Source of the DNA: DASUPK01 sp963801055
GTDB lineage: Bacteria; Actinomycetota; Thermoleophilia; Solirubrobacterales; 70-9
Direction: 5' to 3'
Length of the DNA stretch: 64,000 nt
NCBI GenBank assembly: GCA_963801055.1
Contig: CAWDDE010000002.1
Coordinates: forward strand, 15,265-79,264
Part shown: positions 59,856 to 64,000 of the stretch, one piece after another
Position numbering within the stretch: position 1 is the first letter of the stretch
Layout of the letters: each line of letters begins with the position of its first letter
Notes under the pieces: model-generated
The model's database searches: none
Seen by the model: only the letters and a program-made list of their open reading frames with translations
Told to the model about the DNA's origin: nothing
Translations under genes and position numbers: made by a program

Positions 59856-60533
59856 ATGTGCGGGCGGTACACACTCACGGATCCCGACCCGCGGCTGCTG
59901 CGGTTTCGGTTTGGGCTGCGCGAGTCGGCGGAGATCGATCAGGTGCCGCGCTACAACGTGGCACCGACCGATCCCGTTCTGGCGATTCGGCTTAATGCGG
60001 AGGGAGCGCGGGAGCCGGGGATCCTGCGCTGGGGACTCGTCCCGCACTACGCCGATCCCGAGTCGTTCGACCGGCTGCTGATCAATGCGAGGGCGGAGAC
60101 GCTGGCGGAGGCGCCGGCCTTCAGGGACGCCTTTCTGACGCATCGCTGCCTGGTCGTCGCCGACGGTTTCTATGAGTGGCGTGAGGAGGAGACCGGCAAG
60201 AGGCCAGTCTGGATCACCCGGCCGGAGCGTGAGCTGTTCGCGTTTGCGGGCCTGTGGGCGGCCGCCCGGCGCTCCGACGGCTCATCCATTCACTCGTGCG
60301 CGATCGTCACCTGCGACCCCGGGACAGTGGTGGCGCCGATCCACGGCCGCATGCCGGTGATCCTCGACCGAGAGGCCGAGCCGGGTTGGCTCGACTCCGA
60401 GGCGGGCCTCGGGGATCTACAGCAACTGTTGGTGCCGACGGACGAGCTCGAGGTGATCGAGGTCTCGGACGCGGTCAACGACGTCCGCCAGGACGGGCCC
60501 GCGCTGATCGAGCCGCCGCTCAGGCTTTTCTAG
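59856..60533 (+). CDS. SOS-response-associated peptidase (SRAP, YedK/HMCES)
   Basis: 225 residues. The protein begins with the catalytic MCGRYTL; Cys2 forms a thiazolidine crosslink with abasic sites in single-stranded DNA. Partner residues N34 (RYNVAPT), E107 (DGFYEWREE) and H163 (PIHGRMPVIL) are all present, so it should be active. TAGTCT lies seven bases before the ATG, a leaderless pattern. It protects abasic sites during replication. Confidence 0.93.
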   Translation: MCGRYTLTDPDPRLLRFRFGLRESAEIDQVPRYNVAPTDPVLAIRLNAEGAREPGILRWGLVPHYADPESFDRLLINARAETLAEAPAFRDAFLTHRCLVVADGFYEWREEETGKRPVWITRPERELFAFAGLWAAARRSDGSSIHSCAIVTCDPGTVVAPIHGRMPVILDREAEPGWLDSEAGLGDLQQLLVPTDELEVIEVSDAVNDVRQDGPALIEPPLRLF

Positions 60534-61125
60534 GCCGGCGAGTCGCGGCGCCGCGCGTGCTGTGCGTGGAGCGGCTGCTGCGACCGCTTCCACTGCGCCG
60601 GCCCGTGCTGCGCGATTCCGTCGGTCCCTCGTCCTCGGGGGGCTCCGCCGGTGGAATCTCGTCGCCGATCGGCCTCTCCTCCTCCACGTGCCAGTCCTGG
60701 TTGAACGCGACCATCGCCACGGCGATCAGTACCACCTGGAGCGGGACCATCAGGAGGGTGAGGAGGCCGAGCAGGTCCGGGGGCAGGGCGGGGTCGCTCA
60801 GACCCTCCTTCGCCCGGTCGAACCAGGCCGGGGCGGCGATCCCGGCGAAGATCGCCAGGATGATCGCCAGGGCCGATGCCACGGGAAGGACGCCGCGGTT
60901 CCAGCGCGCGACCAGGAAGGCGAACAGCACGTAGATCGCGACGAAGAGCAGCGCGAAGACCTTGCCGCCCTCCAGGCGGGTCCAGCCGCCGAGCGTGATC
61001 ACAAGCGCCAGGGCGGCAGAGACGAGCAGGAGGAAAACGACGAGAGCCCGAGCGCTCTTCGCTTCGGGCTTCTCCCTGTTCGGTCGCCAGAGCTCGTATC
61101 CGGGACGGATCGCTCCCGCTTCCAT
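60520..61125 (-). CDS. Membrane protein of unknown function
   Basis: 201 residues from ATG 61125 (MEAGAIRPGYELWRPNREKP). Four hydrophobic helices between about 28 and 130 and a cytoplasmic tail with an acidic Pro-rich segment and a Ser/Arg-rich end (GRRSGSGRSSRSTHS). No known family recognised. It overlaps the SRAP gene end by 14 bases. Confidence 0.7.
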   Translation of the reverse strand: MEAGAIRPGYELWRPNREKPEAKSARALVVFLLLVSAALALVITLGGWTRLEGGKVFALLFVAIYVLFAFLVARWNRGVLPVASALAIILAIFAGIAAPAWFDRAKEGLSDPALPPDLLGLLTLLMVPLQVVLIAVAMVAFNQDWHVEEERPIGDEIPPAEPPEDEGPTESRSTGRRSGSGRSSRSTHSTRGAATRRPRKA

Positions 61126-61182
61126 GTCGAGCAAGTCTATGGACTCGCCTGGATACGCGCTACACGTGCCCTCGGCCGGTAG

Positions 61183-61267
61183 TGCGGGCGGAGGGACTCG
61201 AACCCCCACGCTCTTTCGAGCACCGGCACCTAAAGCCGGCGTGTCTTCCAGATTCCACCACGCCCGC
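61183..61267 (-). tRNA. tRNA-Leu (TAG)
   Basis: Acceptor arms GCGGGCG and CGCCCGC, discriminator A, anticodon TAG in GGCTTTAGGTGCC. Long variable arm (GCTCGAAAGAGC) and T-loop GGTTCGAGTCC confirm a class II leucine tRNA. Second leucine tRNA in the window. Confidence 0.95.
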
Positions 61268-61391
61268 GTGGCCCCCCGATTCTAATTTCGTGCTCGGGTA
61301 ACTACCGATGCGGCGCGACCGGGTGCCTGGAAGAATGTCGCCCGCCCGGGGGCAGAGCCCTCGGCCGTACGCGCTTAGGAGGGTGGTCGGG

Positions 61392-61457
61392 ATGACCAGG
61401 CAAATCTCAGTCGCCGCGAACGCCGTGACCGGCGTCGCTTTCGATGCGCACGCCTGA
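61392..61457 (+). CDS. Possible 21-residue leader peptide before the response regulator
   Basis: An ATG preceded by AGGAGGG encodes MTRQISVAANAVTGVAFDAHA and stops 14 bases inside the response-regulator reading frame, whose ATG at 61444 has no good ribosome-binding site. The overlap would couple translation of the two. It may instead be a chance frame. Confidence 0.3.
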   Translation: MTRQISVAANAVTGVAFDAHA

Positions 61458-61872
61458 GCTCCAGCGCAACGGCGGGAGCCTGACCGAGCAGGCGCCGATC
61501 TCGGTCTTCCTGGTCGACGACGTCCCAGAGCTGCGCGAGCTGATCAAGTTCGGCATGGAGGACGACCCCGGGTTCGAGGTGGTGGGGGAGGCCGGCGATG
61601 GCCGGAGCGCGCTGGAGGGCATCGCCGAGACCCAGCCCGCGGCGGTGCTGCTCGACCTCTCCATGCCCGACATGAATGGCCTCGAGGCGATTCTGGAGAT
61701 TCGCGAGGGCGATCCCGACGTGGCGATCGTCGTGCTCTCCGGGTTCTCAGCCGACCGAATGAGCGCTCCCGCGATCGACCGCGGGGCGGACGGCTACGTC
61801 GAGAAGGGGACCCCGATGCAGGAGCTGCGCGAGGCGATCCGAATCGCGGTCGCGGCGAGACGGGAGGACTAG
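61444..61872 (+). CDS. Single-domain response regulator (receiver only)
   Basis: 142 residues. Receiver signature intact: acidic pair D25-D26 (FLVDDVPEL), phospho-acceptor D71 (LLDLSMPDMNG), S99 and K121 (VEKGTP). No output domain, so it acts by protein contact, like CheY or Spo0F. No histidine kinase nearby. Start may depend on the overlapping short reading frame upstream. Confidence 0.87.
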   Translation: MRTPELQRNGGSLTEQAPISVFLVDDVPELRELIKFGMEDDPGFEVVGEAGDGRSALEGIAETQPAAVLLDLSMPDMNGLEAILEIREGDPDVAIVVLSGFSADRMSAPAIDRGADGYVEKGTPMQELREAIRIAVAARRED

Positions 61873-61895
61873 AAATCCGGCCGCGGGGCTCAGAG

Positions 61896-61968
61896 CGGGG
61901 CACCCAGGACTCGAACCTGGAATCGCCGGTTTTGGAGACCGGTGCCTTAGCCATTTGGCCAGTGCCCC
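61896..61968 (-). tRNA. tRNA-Trp (CCA)
   Basis: 73 bases, acceptor arms GGGGCAC and GTGCCCC, discriminator G, anticodon stem-loop CCGGTCTCCAAAACCGG with anticodon CCA, T-loop GGTTCGAGTCC. Not beside secE/nusG, where this tRNA is often found in bacteria. Confidence 0.95.
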
Positions 61969-62002
61969 AGCCGGAGAATCGTAGCCCGCGGGGCCTGAGC
62001 CG

Positions 62003-63703
62003 CTAGGGCTTGGCGGCCGGCTGATTCGTCCCTGGCCGAGGTTTCTTCTTGCGCTTCGGCCGCACCGCGCTCTTCGGCAGCGGGGACGGGTCCGGACCGA
62101 TCTCCACCCGGCAGGACGCCCCCACGCAGGCGGACAGCACCGCGAGCTGATCGAACAGCCACTTCCGGACGTAGCGGTAGCGCGGGTCCAAGGCGAGTGA
62201 GTTGAGCTGGGCCGGGTCGCGCTTCATGTCGTAGAGCTCGGTCTGGCCGTTCGCGTAGATGGTGTACTCGTAGCGATCGGTGCGAACGGATCGGTAGGCC
62301 GGAGCGGCGTTCGTGTTGTTCGCAGACTTGATCGCGTCGGGTTCCTGCTCGAGGTTGCGGACGCCGCGCTTGCCGACGACTCCTACCCGCGCCGCGCGAG
62401 CATGAGCGGCACTCGCCTGGGCGGACTCCGCTCCGGTCCCGCCTGGCCCCGTTTCGCCCTCGAGCAGGATCGGGCGGGTCGAGCGGCGGGCCGGGTTCTC
62501 CGCGTAGGCCAGGAGCGAGCGGCCGTCGGCGGCCGGATTCTCGGAACCGGAGGCGATCTGATCGATCGTCTGCGGGATGTCGCCGTTCCACACCAGCTCG
62601 TTGCTGACGCCACCGGGCGGGATGCCGGGGCCGCGAATCAGCAACGGCACCCGGGACGAGGGGTCGTAGGGCAGGTACTTGCCGCTCGCGATGCGATGCT
62701 CGCCCCTGAAGAAACCGTTGTCCGAGGCGAAGATGACGTAGGTGTTGCTGAGGATGCCACGGCTCTGCAGGGCCTCGAACAGCTCGCCGACCGCCTGATC
62801 GACGGATAGCAGCTGCTCCTGCTGGCGACGCCGCTCGTTGTCGATCAGCTTGAGCTGCTTCTTGCTGAGCCGCTTCCTGATCTGATTGCGCAGCCACTTC
62901 GGCTTGTCGCTGATGTCCTTCTCGTTGACGCCGGGAAGCTTCGGCAGGGGAGTTCCGGCGAGCCGGAAGAGGTCCCTCGGCGCCGGGTCGAAGGGGCCGT
63001 GGGGGGAGTTGAACCAGAGATTCAGCCAGAACGGCTCCTGTGTCGAGGTATTCAGGTCGTTGATGAAGTTGACCGCGCGGTCGGAGAAGATGTCGGTCTG
63101 GTAGTCGCTGGGCTGGGCGCCGTAGAAGGTGATGTGGGGGGTGGCGCTGGGTCCGGTCTTCTCGATCAGCTGATAGTCGAAGTAGAGGGCATCCTCCGAG
63201 ACCTTTCCGTACCACTCGTTCCATCCCTCAGGGACCGGCAGGGGGTCGGTCAGCTGGCTGTCCTGCAGTGCGTAGCCGTTCATGTACTTGCCGATGTGGA
63301 CGTTGTAGTAGCCGTCGCCTCGCAGCCGGACCGGCAGGTCGTTCGACTCTCGGGGTCTGAACCTGGGCCACCCCCCCAGCGGTGGAAGGTTGCCGCGCAC
63401 ACCGTGGTTGTGCATGTACAGCCCGCTCAACATGGTCGCCCGGGAAGGACAGCAGAGGGGGAACGAGACGTACGCCTCGTTGAAGGTCGTCCCCTGCGCG
63501 GCGATCAGCGACTGAACGTTCGGCATGCCGGCCAGCTCGCTGGTCGTCATGTCGTCGGTGAGGATGAAGACGACATTCGGGTTGCCGGGCGCACCCTCCG
63601 CCTCACGTGCCGCCAGTGCCGCGCCGGCCACCACGACCAGCGCCACCATCGCAGCAAGCATGGCGCGGGCGTGCGTCAGTCTTTGCCGTGAGATCAGCTG
63701 CAT
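62003..63703 (-). CDS. Secreted sulfatase
   Basis: 566 residues. Signal peptide (residues about 12-32), metal site FILTDDMTT (D50, D51) and the formylglycine motif C84-C-P-S-R in FPLCCPSRATMLSG; IFASDNGFFRGEHR is the second metal region. It would cleave sulfate esters outside the cell after Cys84 is matured. The C-terminal 30 residues are basic and Pro-rich (RPKRKKKPRPGT), perhaps for wall binding. The paralogue at 49447 is broken. Confidence 0.88.
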   Translation of the reverse strand: MQLISRQRLTHARAMLAAMVALVVVAGAALAAREAEGAPGNPNVVFILTDDMTTSELAGMPNVQSLIAAQGTTFNEAYVSFPLCCPSRATMLSGLYMHNHGVRGNLPPLGGWPRFRPRESNDLPVRLRGDGYYNVHIGKYMNGYALQDSQLTDPLPVPEGWNEWYGKVSEDALYFDYQLIEKTGPSATPHITFYGAQPSDYQTDIFSDRAVNFINDLNTSTQEPFWLNLWFNSPHGPFDPAPRDLFRLAGTPLPKLPGVNEKDISDKPKWLRNQIRKRLSKKQLKLIDNERRRQQEQLLSVDQAVGELFEALQSRGILSNTYVIFASDNGFFRGEHRIASGKYLPYDPSSRVPLLIRGPGIPPGGVSNELVWNGDIPQTIDQIASGSENPAADGRSLLAYAENPARRSTRPILLEGETGPGGTGAESAQASAAHARAARVGVVGKRGVRNLEQEPDAIKSANNTNAAPAYRSVRTDRYEYTIYANGQTELYDMKRDPAQLNSLALDPRYRYVRKWLFDQLAVLSACVGASCRVEIGPDPSPLPKSAVRPKRKKKPRPGTNQPAAKP

Positions 63704-63814
63704 GCCGGTGCAGTCGAGATGCTGCGGGCGACCCTGCCCCTAGAACCATCCCGTGAGCGGTGAGTTTCGCAGACGAGGCGGCACCTGCCGCTCAGAACCG
63801 GGCAAGGCCGAACC

Positions 63815-63820
63815 TATAAT
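63815..63820 (+). promoter_or_regulatory. Consensus -10 element of the tRNA-Gly gene
   Basis: A perfect TATAAT ends ten bases before the tRNA 5' end. No clear -35 hexamer is seen at the usual distance. It could drive both tRNA-Gly and tRNA-Pro, which are 23 bases apart. Confidence 0.6.
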
Positions 63821-63830
63821 CGGCTGCCGC

Positions 63831-63902
63831 GCGGGCGTGGTGTAGTTGGTAACACTGGAGCCTTCCAAGCTCCCGTCGCCGGTTCGATCCCGGTCGCCCG
63901 CT
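63831..63902 (+). tRNA. tRNA-Gly (TCC)
   Basis: Acceptor arms GCGGGCG and CGCCCGC, discriminator T, anticodon stem-loop GGAGCCTTCCAAGCTCC with anticodon TCC, T-loop GGTTCGATCC. CCA not encoded. Confidence 0.95.
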
Positions 63903-63925
63903 TGGGTCTAGGATTGACCCGTCAC

Positions 63926-63999
63926 CGGGGCGTGGCGCAGTCTGGTAGCGCATTCGGCTGGGGGCCGAAAGGTCGCTGGTTCAAATCCAGTCGCCCCGA
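63926..63999 (+). tRNA. tRNA-Pro (GGG)
   Basis: Acceptor arms CGGGGCG and CGCCCCG, discriminator A, anticodon stem-loop TTCGGCTGGGGGCCGAA with anticodon GGG, T-loop GGTTCAAATCC. Ends one base before the window edge. Confidence 0.95.
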
Positions 64000-64000
64000 C

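Overview
The window looks like chromosomal DNA of a high-GC actinobacterium, most likely class Thermoleophilia (Solirubrobacterales or Gaiellales-like). The clues are a complete set of coenzyme F420 genes, GTP-type PEP carboxykinase, a DivIVA-like coiled-coil protein, many SnoaL/NTF2-like proteins, a secreted protein of a lysine-rich repeat type I associate with that class, and dense genes with GTG/TTG starts and 1-8 base overlaps. There is no rRNA, CRISPR, integrase or transposase, and no gene-free stretch longer than 300 bases. The placement is by eye, not by phylogeny.

Layout. 1-7.1 kb: end of a secreted DUF11 protein, then a minus-strand run sucC-sucD-ferredoxin, AMP-binding acyl-CoA synthetase, MFS transporter and a class III aminotransferase. 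7.2-10.7 kb: a secreted protein, a drug-efflux MFS with an ArsR regulator and nested palindromic operator, and a universal stress protein. 10.8-29.5 kb: a carbon-metabolism region with pckG, trpB2, malyl-CoA lyase, an acyl-CoA dehydrogenase, a MaoC hydratase, ethylmalonyl-CoA mutase and crotonyl-CoA carboxylase/reductase. Together these supply most specific steps of the ethylmalonyl-CoA pathway for acetyl-CoA assimilation, with PEP carboxykinase as an exit to gluconeogenesis. 29.5-39.5 kb: a nuclease-like coiled-coil protein, YgfZ, a coupled metal operon (two-domain multicopper oxidase, ZIP, DtxR-type regulator, NRAMP), a solute-binding lipoprotein and an aquaporin with a terminator-like leader. 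39.5-46.4 kb: F420 biosynthesis, with fbiC (frameshifted) facing a npdG-cofD-cofC-cofE operon. 46.4-57.5 kb: acyl-CoA and ketone-body genes (SDR, FlK-like thioesterase, HMG-CoA lyase, 3-hydroxyacyl-CoA dehydrogenase, carboxyltransferase, acetoacetyl-CoA synthetase), a desaturase and a broken sulfatase. 57.5-64 kb: a frameshifted M28 peptidase, five tRNAs, a SRAP protein, a response regulator and an intact sulfatase.

How the parts fit. HMG-CoA lyase gives acetoacetate, acetoacetyl-CoA synthetase activates it, and 3-hydroxyacyl-CoA dehydrogenase leads toward crotonyl-CoA, the substrate of Ccr. Ecm, the acyl-CoA dehydrogenase, MaoC and Mcl then lead to glyoxylate and propionyl-CoA, and the carboxyltransferase could process propionyl-CoA. 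The succinyl-CoA ligase and PEP carboxykinase connect this to the TCA cycle and sugar synthesis. This is inference from gene content.

Two patterns cross the window. First, about twenty genes have a TANNNT hexamer 6-10 bases before the start codon, mostly with no ribosome-binding site, as expected of leaderless transcripts. Second, three genes (fbiC, one sulfatase, the M28 peptidase) are interrupted by small frame changes while their motifs stay intact, so sequencing or assembly errors are a serious possibility.
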